Shown here one piece after another: positions 1 through 12,205 of a stretch of 64,000 nucleotides of DNA. The translations under genes and the position numbers were made by a program. This stretch comes from Chloranthus sessilifolius (lineage: Eukaryota > Streptophyta > Magnoliopsida > Chloranthales > Chloranthaceae). Under the pieces are notes generated by a model. The model was not told the DNA's origin. It saw nothing but the letters and a program-made list of their open reading frames with translations, and made no database searches. Each line of letters opens with the position of its first letter. Position 1 is the stretch's first letter. The DNA lies in assembly GCA_021018995.1 (NCBI GenBank), contig CM037597.1:5531299-5595298 (forward strand). The letters run 5' to 3'.

Positions 1-212
1 TCTTTGAGGATCATGAGAACAGTGGGAGTGTTGAGCCTAGGATAATCACTTTTGAGAAAAATCGAGTTATAATTTTTATCCCTTTTATCGAAGAAAAAGT
101 GGCACTAACACCAGTTATTCAAGCAAATGTTGATGCACCTATGGCTATGCCTAATTAAACACCCCACATTGCGGAGGTTCTTGCTCTCATGGCGATTGCC
201 AATGATTAATCA

Positions 213-1886
213 TTGCGTAGATCAGAGAGAACAAAGAAGCAAACCATTTCTGATGACTATATAGTTTACTTCAATGAGAGTGAGTTTGATTTTGGAAAGG
301 AATCAGATCCTGTTTCCTTTGGCCAACCCATAAAGAGCGACAAATCCACTCAATGGCTCGAAGCCATGAAAGATGAGTTGGAATCAATGAAACATAATCC
401 GGTCTGCGATCTTTGTGAGTTACCTGAAGGAGTTAAGCCTGTAGGCTGTGAATGGGTATATAAAACTAAACAAGACTCCAAAGATAATATAGAAAGATAT
501 AAGGCCAGATTAGTCGCTAAAGGTTTCACTCAAAAAGAGGGAATAGACTATAAAGAGACATTTTCTCCTGTCTCTAGAAAGGAATCCTTTCGGATAATCA
601 TGACATTGGTAGCTCATTTTGACTTAGAATTGCATCAAATAGATGTTAAAATTACTTTTCGGAATGGCGATTTGCATGAAGATGTCTTTATGACACAACC
701 TGAAGGTTTTCAGGTTGAGGGGAAGAGTCATTTAGTTTGTAGACTCAAAAGATCTATATATGGTTTAAAGCAGGCATCTCGACAATGGTACTTAAAACTT
801 CACGAAATTATTTCAAATTTTAGTTTTAAAGAAAATACTGTGGATCAATGCATATATCTTAAAATCAGTGGGAGCAAGTTTATCATCCTTGTTTTGTATG
901 TTGATGATATATTGCTTGTGAGTAGTAATTTGAGCATGTTACATGAGACAAAGAACTTTTTATCAAAGAGTTTTGATATGAAAGATCTTAGTGAAGCTTC
1001 CTACATTATAGGAATTGAGATTCATCGAGATAGAGCCCGTGGCATATTGGGATTGTCTCAAAGAGCTTATATTGATAAAGTTCTTAAAAGGTTTAACATG
1101 CACAATTGTTCCGCTGCTATTGCCGCTGTCATTAAGGGTGATAAATTTAGTTTACTTCAGAGTCCCAGGATTGATTTGAAGAGAAAGCAGATGGAGACAA
1201 TTCCCTATGCATCGGCAGTTGGGAGTCTCATGTATGCACAAGTCTGTACTCGTCCAGACATAGCATATATAGTTGGCATGCTTGGTAGGTACCAATGTAA
1301 TCCGAGTTTAGATCATTGGAAAGCAGCTAAGAAGGTTTTTCGCTATGTACAAGGGACTAAAGGACACATGCTCATATACAAAAGATCGAATAACCTTAAA
1401 GTTATTGGTTATTCAGATGCTGACTATGCTGGGTGTCAAGACACTCGTAGGTCCACATCGGGTTATATTTTTATGCATGCAGGTGGACCTATATCTTGAA
1501 AGAGCGTTAAACAAACGCTGACTACTTCGTCTACTATAGAAGCAGAATTTGTTGCATGTTTTGAGGTAACATGTGAGGTGATATGGTTGAGGAAGTTTAT
1601 CTCAGGGCTTCGAGTTGTTGATAGTATTTTAAGGCCACTGAGAATCTTATGTGACAATTCTGCTGCGATAGCTATCTCCAATAATAACAAGACTAGTAGG
1701 GATTCCAAATATATTGATATAAAATATCTTGTTATAAGGGAGAAAGTTCAAAATCAAATTGTATCTGCTGAAAAGATAAGTACGATACTCATGTTGGCTG
1801 ACCCTCTCACTAAAGGCTTACCTCCCAAGCTCTTTTTGGAGCATGTTGCGCACATGGGGTTAACAGATACTTTTGATAGCCTTTGA
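213..1886 (+). pseudogene. copia reverse transcriptase and RNase H remnant
   Basis: The translation shows copia RT hallmarks: ARLVAKGFTQKEGIDYKETF, then a Q-IDVK block, the EGFQ and YGLKQASRQWY blocks and the polymerase box LYVDDILL. RNase H follows (SDADYAG around 1416, then DNSAAIAISNN around 1660) and a C-terminal LADPLTKGLP motif near 1800. Together these are the RT and RNase H domains of a copia polyprotein, which would copy the element RNA into DNA inside virus-like particles. The region is broken and not expected to work. Confidence 0.9.
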
Positions 1887-1904
1887 GAGTGGATATATGA
1901 GAGT

Positions 1905-2789
1905 GAATACATTTGTTTAATTGATTCATAAATAAAGTTTCTTTATTTGCTTTTCCATTTTTACGCAAATAAAACTTTGAAACATATGGTGCCAGTAGAT
2001 GATAATAAAGTAGGACCAACAATAGATTGAGTTTACATGTAATCACCATTCAGTTTGTAAACTTGCAATCTATGTGAAATCATACTAGTTGGAATCCATG
2101 TCGGTGATGACTTCTAATACGGTAACTAATGAACGGTCATATATCGATGACATGATATATTGACTACATTGATTATGTGTTGAAATTCTCACTGGACCAG
2201 ACTGATTATAAAGACTTTGATTGAGATTGATTAAGACTTACCATTCAAAGAAAGTTAGCTAATATTTGATAATAGGAGTTTATTGACATAGTTTGGCCAA
2301 GTGAGAGATTATTAGAAGTTTCTATTTTGGTGGCCATCACTATGGTCAAACCATTGACCGTTGAATGGTATAAGATTAATGTTGAGATGTGTAGTTGCTA
2401 TTTCGGTGAGTTTGAAAAGAATATGCAACTAATACGTAAGTCTTTTAGTTGTAGTATGATTGTGATTTTTAATCACAATATAATTAGTATTTTAAGTCCT
2501 TAATGAGAAAGGACTCTTTGGCTATAAATATAAGGGGTGCCTGGTCCCAACGATTGCTCGACACAATTCAATCCTCCCTATTAGTGAAAGCATCCCCATT
2601 GTTCTAGGAGATATTGAAGGCGAGAAGATCGTTGAAGATCGGCAACAAACCATTAATGACTCACACTCAAGGTGTGCATATATATTTAATTTATGGATTA
2701 TTGGTTTATTATTTTTGATTGATCATGCGCCTAAATCCTATGGCTTATTTTGGATGGATGGATCGATAGATCCATATTGAGTTTCCATC
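1905..2789 (+). mobile_element. probable copia 3' LTR
   Basis: This non-coding stretch follows the RNase H end directly. It contains a TATA box (GGCTATAAATATAAGGGG, around 2519) of the kind that starts transcription in a copia LTR. I could not fix either edge: the partner LTR is outside the window and no target-site duplication can be tested. Confidence 0.45.
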
Positions 2790-2794
2790 AGATA

Positions 2795-2935
2795 AGAGAT
2801 AGCAACACACTTAAGGTAACAGTAGCACGTCACGAGCTCTTCTTAGAATCTCCTCAAAAAGGCTCTACACAATGATTCTTTATTAACAGATTAGAGAAAT
2901 TGAAGAAAATGAAGAGGATATATCCCATAATACTC
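2795..2935. repeat. dispersed repeat, copy 1 (partner at 42740)
   Basis: About 125 bp, from TTAAGGTAACAG to GAAGAGGATATATC, matches 42770-42890 at well over 90 percent by eye. The match starts just right of the copia LTR. Its nature is unknown. The copy near 42.8 kb adjoins a small minus-strand open frame, so a duplicated gene fragment is possible. Confidence 0.7.
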
Positions 2936-4222
2936 CACTACAATTTCCTAAATTGTAACAGCATTATCATCATTATCATCATAGCCTTCCGTTGGGAATT
3001 TAGAACAATAAATTGTATCAGCCGAGAAAAGGGGAGCAGATTCTTCCCGTAATAAAACTATGGATTAGAACACAGGCTACTATACTATTATGTAAGGAGA
3101 CCTACACTGGATTCTATCTCAATGAGAATTGGAATTGGAACTTTTAATTTTTTTTCTATTGGTATAATGTGGTTTGACCCTAGTAGCATGCATGGTGTTT
3201 GTGTCATTTATACCTTAAATGTGGCATCTCTCTACATCATCCTCATCAGTTTTTATGAGCTTTTTAACACTTATTTCTTCACTCAAAATAAGTCCTAGCA
3301 TAGTGGAGCCCCTTGTGAGATAAATCTCTCCCAAAATAAATCCGTGCGTCACCTAAATAAATGGAGGGGAGCTTAAAATTAGGCCCAAATTATGAGATTT
3401 AATTTAAAAAAATCAAAGAAGAAATATTTGTTATGAAAACAAATATAATAAAAAAATTTATTTGAAGATTTTTGATAATTTTGGGTGATCAATATAATTT
3501 TGGATGGATTAGAATCCACTAATATAAATTAGGACCCCTAAAGTTTAGTAACAAATTTTTAGAAAGCTTGCGTGATCAATTGACCACCTAAGTCATAACG
3601 TGGCTCTGCCTCTGATTTTTGGTGATGTCTGTCATATAGAATCAATATCTGACTGTCTAATAAGAGCGCCATGATCTTAAGATCTATTATGAGGAAAATT
3701 GAAAAAAAAAACAATCTCCATCATCTAATTCAAATCAGTCAATGGTTTTCCTCCATGAAAAAACTATGTGATATTACTAAAAAGCAGGTGACAAAAATCG
3801 TACCCTTATCTTTTTCTTCTCCACTCCTCCTCTTATCTTTGTGATGTTTCGGCAAATTGAATGTCGCTCTCAAACTCTTAAATCGGAAATGAGCATAAAA
3901 ATTATATTTTGTATTCCGACCCTTAAGTCGGTTCCAAACAGCAGAGAACTAAAGAAAATATAATCTGAATCTAAATATTCCTCTCTTTTCTCCATATCCA
4001 AACTAGCCCTTAAAGTGATGGATTTCATGGTAGGAAAAATAATCTAACATAAAAGTCATATAAACTATAAAGAGAACAAAACTTCTAGAATAAGGCATCA
4101 TTACCTTAATTGCCTTTTACTAAAAAAAATTGGCACAATGTCACATATACAAATGACAAGGCATTGTGTCATTGCCTTGTATCAACCATAGATATAAAAG
4201 AAGAAATCCCATTATAGACCTA
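2936..4222. other. AT-rich intergenic stretch, no gene seen
   Basis: No convincing coding region. Around 3660-3770 lies a degraded copy of the dispersed family built on the phrase 'rule: aatcagatgatagag...ctcaagatc', seen best in the Mutator-like MITE at 28581. The rest is unassigned. Confidence 0.5.
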
Positions 4223-4557
4223 GAGCATCTCTAATGGGAAGTAGTAAAAAATAGTTGTTAGAGGATGACATGACAAATTTGACTCCTTGATTCAGGATTT
4301 AAATCTTGAGAGCTCCAATGGAGGATGCTAAAAATAACTATTCGGAGCAAAGAGATGAGCAAAAGGAGACAATTTTTTATATAAAATATAGTATATTTGA
4401 ATTTGAATCCTTGATTTTTCAGTAGCCAGAGTTGACTACCGAAGCTTTGGTACACTATTCCAAGTGGAATAGGGTACTGCGTTGGAGAGAAATCAGTCGT
4501 CAAAAGATGTCGTTAGAGGTTGGTGATGTGGATTTGGTGCATCCATTGGAGGTGCTC
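4223..4557. mobile_element. MITE with GAGCATCTC-type inverted ends
   Basis: The left end GAGCATCTCTAATGG and right end CCATTGGAGGTGCTC are inverted copies of each other. The element is about 335 bp. Flanking trinucleotides CTA and TTA fit a decayed 3-bp TSD as in PIF/Harbinger-type MITEs. A further inverted copy of the end sits inside near 4307. No transposase. Confidence 0.65.
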
Positions 4558-4639
4558 TTAATATTATTGTTTCATATACGAGCGATATTTAAAGCAATGA
4601 TTGAGATGACAAATTGACATAATGATTGAATATAGTTTC

Positions 4640-5371
4640 TGTTATTATAGGTTTACCCCAACACGTTGAGTCGCTTGAGCGGAAGTCAAATCCGCTTGAG
4701 CGAGGTGAGCACGAAACTAGAACAAACTTTTGGATACAAGTCACTCGAGCAACTTTGGTTCTCGCTCGAGCGACCAGGGTACAGTTCAAAGGTAAAAGTT
4801 TCAGGTGTAAGTCACTCGAGCGACTTTAGTTCTCGCTTGAGCAACCCGTGACAACCTGTGACACCTAAGTTAAGTGCAGATTCCATTTTTGGGCAATTTC
4901 TCTTAGGATAGAAGTAGGACTCGGGACTTCTATATAAGGGAAAACTCATTGACGAATTAGAGAACTTTTGAGAGAGTTTTTCAAAAGAGAAACTTGGGTA
5001 AATACTTTCGAGAGGCAAGGTATTAAATAATTGTTTGGGGATTAAAGATCTGATTCAAGCCGTTCTTGTGTCGGAATCGTTGCTACATTCCGACAGATCT
5101 TTTCTATGTTCTTTGAAGGACAATGTCCTTAGATTTTACAGTGGTTTGGCTATAGAAGATCGTGTGTCATCTTGTTTGAGAGTGCACTAGAGAGAAGAGA
5201 GTGTGTGCATTATAAATGTTCATATATAGTGCATATACTCCCGTAGACGTAGCCGTCGATTGGGTGAACCACGTAAATCTGTGTTGTATGTGATTATTTT
5301 TTTATGCCTTTTCTTATTTTTCTGCATTCATCGTAATCGGGAGTTCGACAGAGTGGGTTGAATTCCTAACA
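4640..5371 (+). mobile_element. copia-type solo LTR with perfect TSD
   Basis: A 732-bp TG...CA segment flanked by GTTTC on both sides (4635-4639 and 5372-5376), the signature of an LTR element reduced to one LTR by recombination. It has a TATA box at about 4931 (TCTATATAAGGG). Near the right end is the string GTAGACGTAGCC...GAACCACGTAAATC, typical of copia LTR 3' parts. Six CGCTYGAGCG-like palindromes lie between 4671 and 4843. Confidence 0.85.
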
Positions 5372-5426
5372 GTTTCACCAAATGTCTAATGTGATTTGAA
5401 TATATTGTTATTATATATATATATAT

Positions 5427-5700
5427 GGCAAAGGGAAAATTGTGTCTGGGCATAGAGATATCTCTATGCCAATTGATATGGGCGCGACACGTAGCGCCTT
5501 TTTTGTGAAGTGATAAGTGGCATAGGACCTACTTTACTAACTAGGGTTAAACTTTTAAAATATTTTAAAAATTATATTCCATTTCAATCGTCATTCTTGA
5601 CTTTTTTAGAAGTCTTTTTAAAGTCTCTTTCTTTTATCTCTTTTTTTCTAAGAGAGTATCAGACTTACTTTTCCAGGGATATTTTACTTAAAAAAAGTGA
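5427..5700 (+). repeat. left terminal inverted repeat of the outer element
   Basis: Runs from GGCAAAGGGAAAATTG to the AAAAAAAGTGAG stretch. It contains ACACGTAGCGCC, ACTTTTAAAATATTTTAAAA and GTCATTCTTGACTTTTTTA, each of which is present inverted at the right end. Confidence 0.75.
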
Positions 5701-5721
5701 GCTCCCGATTGTGAAGCGTTA

Positions 5722-7204
5722 TGTCACAGGATAACTTTTTTCGACGCCTGTGCGGCGCCTTGCTGCGGCTACAGCGAGGTCAGCCTAACTCAGATATCAG
5801 TTTTCACGAGGCATAACCAGACATTCGCTATCACACTCGTGCAATGTCTCACTGTCGTGCATAACGAGATCAACTTATCCAACCATCACTCTAATACCAC
5901 CTGCCTAGAGGACGGAATCTCTCGTTCATAGTTACCTTCACCCGAGGTAAACCATCTCAACGCATCATGTCTACTCGCGACACACGTGTCATCACCTCAG
6001 TGTCGCTTGACCTGCCCAGCTTCACCCTGTGCATTGCACTAGTTTCTCGCTTATGACAGTGGCATGCATTTCTTCATGCCATCTAAGCCAAGCATCGTGT
6101 GTGGCCCACGCGACCAGCACACTTGGAGTAGCATGCAACTCTTCATTCTATCTAAACAAAGCATCGTGTGTGGCCCACCTGACCAACACACATGGAGTAG
6201 CATGCAGCTCTTCATGCTATCCAAACTAAGCATCGTGTGTAGCCCACGCTCATGAGGCCGCTGACCCATGTGCATCGCGACGCCGGCCCGGGGCCACATG
6301 ATAACCTCACCCTAGGTGACACATAGCATCGTCGCAGCGCCACATCGCTGCAACGACGTTTTAGGCCTACCCTAACCTAGAAGACCTATGTGTCCCTCTA
6401 GCAACGTAAGGCCTCATGTGTGGGTGAATAGCTCCACAGCTCCCTTCCCTATGGTCTAAATACTAACTTGGGTAATCCAGCAGAATAACTTTAAATCCTT
6501 TGGTTTGATATACCACCATGGCACACAGCCCTCTACCTGTGGCACACACCTGCAAAGGTAGTGTCTTAGCATTAATTGTGGCACATGAACCTCTGTCTGT
6601 GTCACACATTGCCATCTACCATGCCCACGTGCCTTGTGAGGTCATGCATCAACGTCACATGCGACCGTGTCACATTCACGTCGCGACCATGTCGCGAGGC
6701 CCTTATGGCCTCGTACCCACATAGCACTGTGTCGCGTCCGTGTCATGACCATGTCGCGAGGCCCTTATGGCCTCATGTCGCGTGCCCTCGTAGCACTACA
6801 TGGTGTACCCTCGTGGCATCACATCACGTCTGAGTGGTGATTGTGTCTCGTGCCCACTCGGCACTATATCGAGTTCGTCATTGCACCTGGATGCTGTGTG
6901 CCCTCTTGGCATCGTATTGCTTGTCGTTCAAGCTAGATGTCGTGTGTCCTCTTGACACTATATCGTGTGTCGTCATGGCACCGCCTTGCGTGCCTCATGA
7001 CACTAGGATGTCGCGTGTCCTCTTGACACCACATCGCGTGCCACCTTGGCATTACATCACGAGCCTCATGGCACCAAGACGTCGCGTGCCCTCTTGGCAC
7101 CACGTCGAGTGCCCCTACGCGAAGCACCACATTACGTGCCTCATGGCACCAGGTCGTCGCATGCCCTCTTGGCACCACGTCGCTTGCCCCTACGTGGAGC
7201 ACAA
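5722..7204 (-). repeat. LARD 3' LTR, first part (continues at 18735)
   Basis: Aligns with 21680-22904 plus 27244-27490 of the other LTR. It holds tandem units of about 69 bp around 6060-6240 (GCATCGTGTGTGGCCCAC core). A looser array of about 105-bp units with CGTGCCCTCTTGGCACCA lies around 6900-7200. Open frames here are by-products of GC-richer repeats. Confidence 0.75.
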
Positions 7205-8980
7205 TGATGTGATATTTTTAATGTAATGTTTTACTCGCAAGTGCACGAATCGGTTTGTATATAGTGGGTGCGGAGTACGAGATCGTTCCCACGAGGATTA
7301 ATTTTGAAATACCTAAAAGAGACAAGCAATTCTAGAAATCTATTAAGATCTAACAGTATTCTACCAGTTTTATGATTTAAGTGGTTGATGGTAATTAATG
7401 ACTACAAAGTAAAATTCAATTGATGATTCACAAATAAAAGTGAAGATGATGATAAAGACGAAGATACTAAATCCTCCCATCTTTGGTCCGTTCTTCCTAT
7501 AATATAAATCTAAGGATTAAATTATGAGATATTTCATTAGTAACAAACATCTTTTATGGAAGATCAATGGTCAACACCCTAATAGGTTCCACGTTGCATC
7601 CCTGCAATCAGGACTTAGATGATTTTCATATTATAGATCTGGGATCAAGGGCACGGCTAGGCACGCATGATCTCAGGTTCAAATAAAAATCATCCCCAAG
7701 GTGGGTGAAAATTCCAACAAGAATACCACTTACAAATCTGAAATCAAGGGCATGGCTCGGCACACTTTATTCAGATTAGGGATATTTAAGATAAAATTAC
7801 CATTACAGAACCAAGATCCAGGGCATGGCTCGGCACACTCGATCCCAGAACATAATCGTAATTAGATCCACACAATGAAAACACAAAGACCATAACAATG
7901 ATAGGGTAAAATTACCGTCACAGATCTGAGATCCCGGGCATGGCTCGGCACACGCGATCCCGGTTAGTGGCGATTTCATCCGCTTCATGATAGCACAACA
8001 ACCATAAAAATAAAATCTCATATTTTAATCCTAAATTTATATTATTAAAAGTACATCCCTCGGATGGGAATCATTAGATCCCCATCCCTATAAATTTAGC
8101 CACACATATTGTAAGTAAATGACATAAATAAATAAAGACGGGAAAATAACATTAATTAAAATTACCTCAAACTTCAAAATAAATTACGTTGATCCACACG
8201 GATGATAATCTTCAGAAACGAAATAAATGCAGGAATAAACTTTGAACAAAATTTATAAACTGAAGGAATGAGTACTGAAAAATTAAAGGGAACAAAGCTC
8301 TCAAAAAGAAATAATAAAACTTCCTATTTCTAGGTCTAACTATAAAAATAATGGCTAAAACTAAGAACACTAAAAACTAAAACTCTATAAAAAACTCTAA
8401 TTCTAATCTCCTCTTCCCCGAAGTGTTTGAGTCACTTTAAATAGACCCGTCGTGCGGAGGTCTCCTAAGCCTACTTTTCCGGGTCGATTAATCGACCAAT
8501 GGATGTCGATGCATCGAGCCGACCAAGAGTCCCAAAAAATAGACTTTTAGTGTCAGATTCGTGTCAAACTTAAACTCTGGCTCGATTAATCGACCCCAGA
8601 AATCCGTGAAATTCAGCACTTCTTCTTGGTTCAGATACTACTTCGGTATTTTGGCCATAACTTTCTATCTCGAACTCAGATTAAGACGATTCATATGCCG
8701 TTGGAAAGCTGACAAAAAGATCTACAACTTTCATGTTTTGACAATTTTGTAATTCGGCCGTATTGAAGGTCCAAATTTAGCCGCAAGTCGCACCAAGTTC
8801 TTGATTACCCGAAGTTGCAGTGTTTTGGTATTATATTCAGAATTCTTGTACTGTTTTCTATACTTGGCTTGTATTTACCTGAAACACTTCAAATCTAATC
8901 AATCTCATCAGATAGCCTTCATCGGACAGCTAAATATAGGTATTTAGGGGTGAAATATCCTCATTTTTCAGTACTCATCA
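7205..8980 (-). repeat. Athila-type element, 3' LTR
   Basis: A 1776-bp direct repeat of 16958-18729. On the minus strand it carries a TATA-like TATTTAAAG near 8436-8444. Three 12-bp palindromes lie just upstream of that (8484-8593), and a 100-nt module shared with another gypsy LTR lies at 8639-8745. Confidence 0.92.
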
Positions 8981-8993
8981 TACCCCCAAACCT
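8981..8993 (-). other. polypurine tract of the Athila-type element
   Basis: The minus strand reads AGGTTTGGGGGTA directly against the 3' LTR, the expected place for plus-strand priming. Confidence 0.75.
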
Positions 8994-11359
8994 ACACTTT
9001 GCTAGTCCTCGAGCAAAGCAAACTAAAGAAAATAAATGCCACTTTCGTAGGGAACACGATTGCACTTAGCATGTGCAACAAGCCTTTAAACCCCTAGGTG
9101 ATCCTAGTGGAGGAGTTATGTCTCCTGAGGGTTTACAGTGAAGTTACCCACAAACTTCAATACATTTTTGAAATCATCGATAAAATTGAGTTTTCAAAAC
9201 ATGATTTTGATAACATATATACCATTCAAAAACAAAAATCATTAATCAATTCAACATGCGAATTCTCAATTTTAAATAACAATGTTATACTAATCATACT
9301 AATATCCATTCAAATTAGTCTAATGCTCAAATCGTTAGATAGCTCATCCATTCATGCCTAAACGTGAAGTGTGTGCATAACCAAACCAAAATTCATTCAT
9401 CTCAGAACTAGTTCAAACGGAAAACCGTTGGATCTGTTGTTTTGACTCAATCCTCACTTTAGGTATACTCTCAAAATATAAAGACACCGATAGTGGATAG
9501 TTTTCGCACATATGTGAGAGGTCAATACAAAGCAAATAAAAAGGTCTCATATGAAAAATGAAACACGATGCAATCAATGAACAAAAATAAATCTCATAAG
9601 AAGATACTTGTATATCCTAAGCATGTCATATCAAGTGTCATAAGTATCACATATTTACTCTCCACAAGGCAGTTACTAATGCAAGATCAGATCATGAAGG
9701 TCTTTTTAGGGTTGTAATGGGGCTTAGGAAAGGGTAAGAAAGAATTGGAAGTTGGGATTCAAAGTTTCTGAGAAATTGGAAAAGAAACAACTTTTTGATT
9801 TTTTCTATTTCTCTTCTTTTCTTTTCTACTCTCTCTCAATTTTTTCTATTTTTCTCAACTCACTTTTTCTTTTGAATTTCCTTTTCTTGAAGCACCTCAG
9901 ATTTTTTATTATTTTTCACAATTTTCTTTTTCTTTTTCTCTCCCCTTTTTCTTTTTATTTTTTTTGCCATACACTCTCAGTAAACACCACAACTCAGTAT
10001 CTCTCCACTTACTCTCTTTTCGTTCACTCTCATCCCTCGTTCCTAATTTCTCAGAAATAAGAAGGGTAAAGCTGAATTTTCAGAAATGGTGAAAGGTTAA
10101 AGGTTAACGTGGCTTATCAAAGAATGTATAAAGGTAAATTTTCAATAGGCTCAAAGGAGTACTAGAAAGATAAATTTATTTGAGGTGGGGCATTTTAAGC
10201 ACAAACGAGCCAAAGATGGCCTTCAATCATGTCCTTAAAAGATAGTAACTTTGCCTATTTGTCTTGAGTAGATATACAGTACATTCTAACATAATGATAT
10301 GAATTTGATTTCATGCAAAGTCACAAGTCAAAATGAAGTGTATGAGATTATGCAAAATAAGTCGTATTCAAAGAAAACTCCGAGTTTATATATTCACTCA
10401 TCAATGACGGGAAATTAGCTCTAAAGCTCACTGGGTTTAGTCTCCACTGAAATCCTAAGATTCAACATTCAAAACAGTTCATCGATTTCTAAGTCTTAGC
10501 TTGGTATAAGTGTAAAAATTCTAGGCATGAATATCAAAATTATCCACAATATATCACATTAAGCTTCATCATCTTAGATACAAGTAATCAAAATATGACA
10601 CTAGTATTCTCAAAATTAAATTCACATGCATCATCAACTAAAGTTTGAAAACAATCGTAAAATAATGTGCATGATGACTTCAAAAATAATTTATTTTTTT
10701 TTTTCAGATAAAACATATAAATGACGTAAAATAATTAACCATACCCCCAAACCTAAAGATGACAATGTCCTCATTGACTGAAAGAAGTAGCGCACCCCCA
10801 AACCTGTTTGAAAAAAATACCTCAATGCAAAGATCAGGAGCAGAGAATATGTATCAAATTGGAACATGACAAAAATATATTGAAGGGAATATGGTTACAC
10901 TATTGAGGAATTAAAAAACAATCCAAACTAAACACAACAAAACAAAAAGAAAGAAAAAAACTAAAAATCCTAAATCCTAAACCAAACGAAAACTACACAA
11001 TTGGGTTGCCTCCCAATGAGCTCTAGTTTAAAGTCGATAGCTCGACCTTGGGAATTGCTCAGTCAGGGTGAGCCAGTGGCTCACCCAAAGAAATAGTGTC
11101 AGAGAATGCAATCGCATTCTCAAGGAACGGTTTCAATCACGATGTTAACTCGAAAAACATTCCCGTGTTTTGGGTTGATAATATCTACTGCCCCATTGGG
11201 GAGTATTCGAGAGATTTTGAAAGGACCACTCCAACGGGTTTTTAGTTTCCCCGGAAATAGATGAAGTCGGGAATTGTAGAGTAGAACTTGTTGACCAACA
11301 ACAAACGATTTCCGCAGGATAGATTGATCCTTATACGATTTAGCTTACGATAATATGCA
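8994..11359 (-). other. non-coding region between integrase and 3' LTR
   Basis: About 2.4 kb without a credible frame. The part next to integrase (about 10990-11350) still resembles its C-terminal tail (a VLLYN-type block and a KTRWSGPF-type block on the minus strand). The part at 9790-9980 is a pyrimidine-rich tract. Athila and Tat elements often carry an extra or envelope-like frame here; none is visible. Confidence 0.6.
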
Positions 11360-12205
11360 TCAAAGACGGATTTCCTCTAATTCATTTATTTGGAGACCCC
11401 TTTGGGTACCAGATTTCAGGAAATCGAAATTCAATGACTTAACGGCCCAAAATGCTCGATATTCCAATTCAACCGGGAGGTGACATCCTTTACCAAAAAC
11501 CAACCGAAACGGCGACATGCCAATCGGAGTTTTAAATGCAGTTCTATACGCCCATAGAGCGTCATTCAGCTTTAACGACCAGTCTTTACGGTTTGGATTG
11601 ATTGTCTTTTCTAAAATCCGCTTAAGTTCCCGATTAGAGACTTCAATTTGGCCACTTGTCTGAGGGTGGTATGGTGTAGCAACTTTGTGTGTAACACCAT
11701 ATTTCTTCATTAATTGGGTGAACACTTTATTGCAAAAGTGCTTTCCACCATCACTGATTATCGCCGTTGGAATGCCAAAACGTGAAAACACTTGATCCTT
11801 GAGAAATTTGATCACTACTCTGTGATCATTAGATTTACAAGCCACGGCCTCTACCCATTTCGAAACATAGTCAACACCGACAAGAATAAACGTGTTACCA
11901 AATGAATTCGGGAAAGGACCCATAAAATCGATCCCCCAAACATCAAATAATTCAACTTCTAAAATTGGGTTGAGCGGCATCATGTTGCGCTTTGAGATTC
12001 GGCCTAGCATTTGACAGTTTTGACAGGATTTGCAATGTTGATGGCAATCCTTAAATATCGTCGGCCAGTAAAAACCACTTTGAAAGATCTTAGCTGCAGT
12101 CTTTTTGGAACTAAAGTGACCTCCACCAGCTAACTCATGACAGAACGAGATGATTCGTGGTTGCTCAGATTCAGGAATACATCTTCGTATGATTTGATCA
12201 GACAA
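11360..12205 (-). pseudogene. gypsy integrase
   Basis: The frame shows an HHCC zinc finger near the start ([10 protein letters not shown] then [10 protein letters not shown]). The DDE catalytic core follows, with the segments [23 protein letters not shown] and [20 protein letters not shown]. The order zinc finger, core, C-terminal region is that of Ty3/gypsy integrases, which insert element DNA into chromosomes. It belongs to the broken Athila-type element. The closest match in layout is the Athila/Tat branch, judged by motif wording only. Confidence 0.9.

Larger units (their letters stand above)
1..2789 (+). mobile_element. Ty1/copia LTR retrotransposon, 3' part, broken
   Basis: The window opens inside the pol region of a copia element. 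The order is pol linker (about 1-330), reverse transcriptase, RNase H, then an LTR-like stretch, which is the copia order. Integrase, protease and gag would lie left of the window. The copy is a fossil with a few interruptions. Its age cannot be judged because only one LTR could be present. The family is certain from the RT; the right boundary near 2789 is a guess. Confidence 0.85.

Noticed and set aside
6029-7226. Several overlapping frames of 60-130 codons on both strands
   Set aside because: They follow the periodicity of GC-richer tandem repeats in the LARD LTR, exist on both strands at once, and recur with different breaks in the partner LTR.
9752-10060. A 102-codon Phe/Leu/Ser-rich + frame that could pass for a membrane protein
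   Set aside because: It is a translation of a pyrimidine-rich tract on the non-coding strand of the gypsy element.
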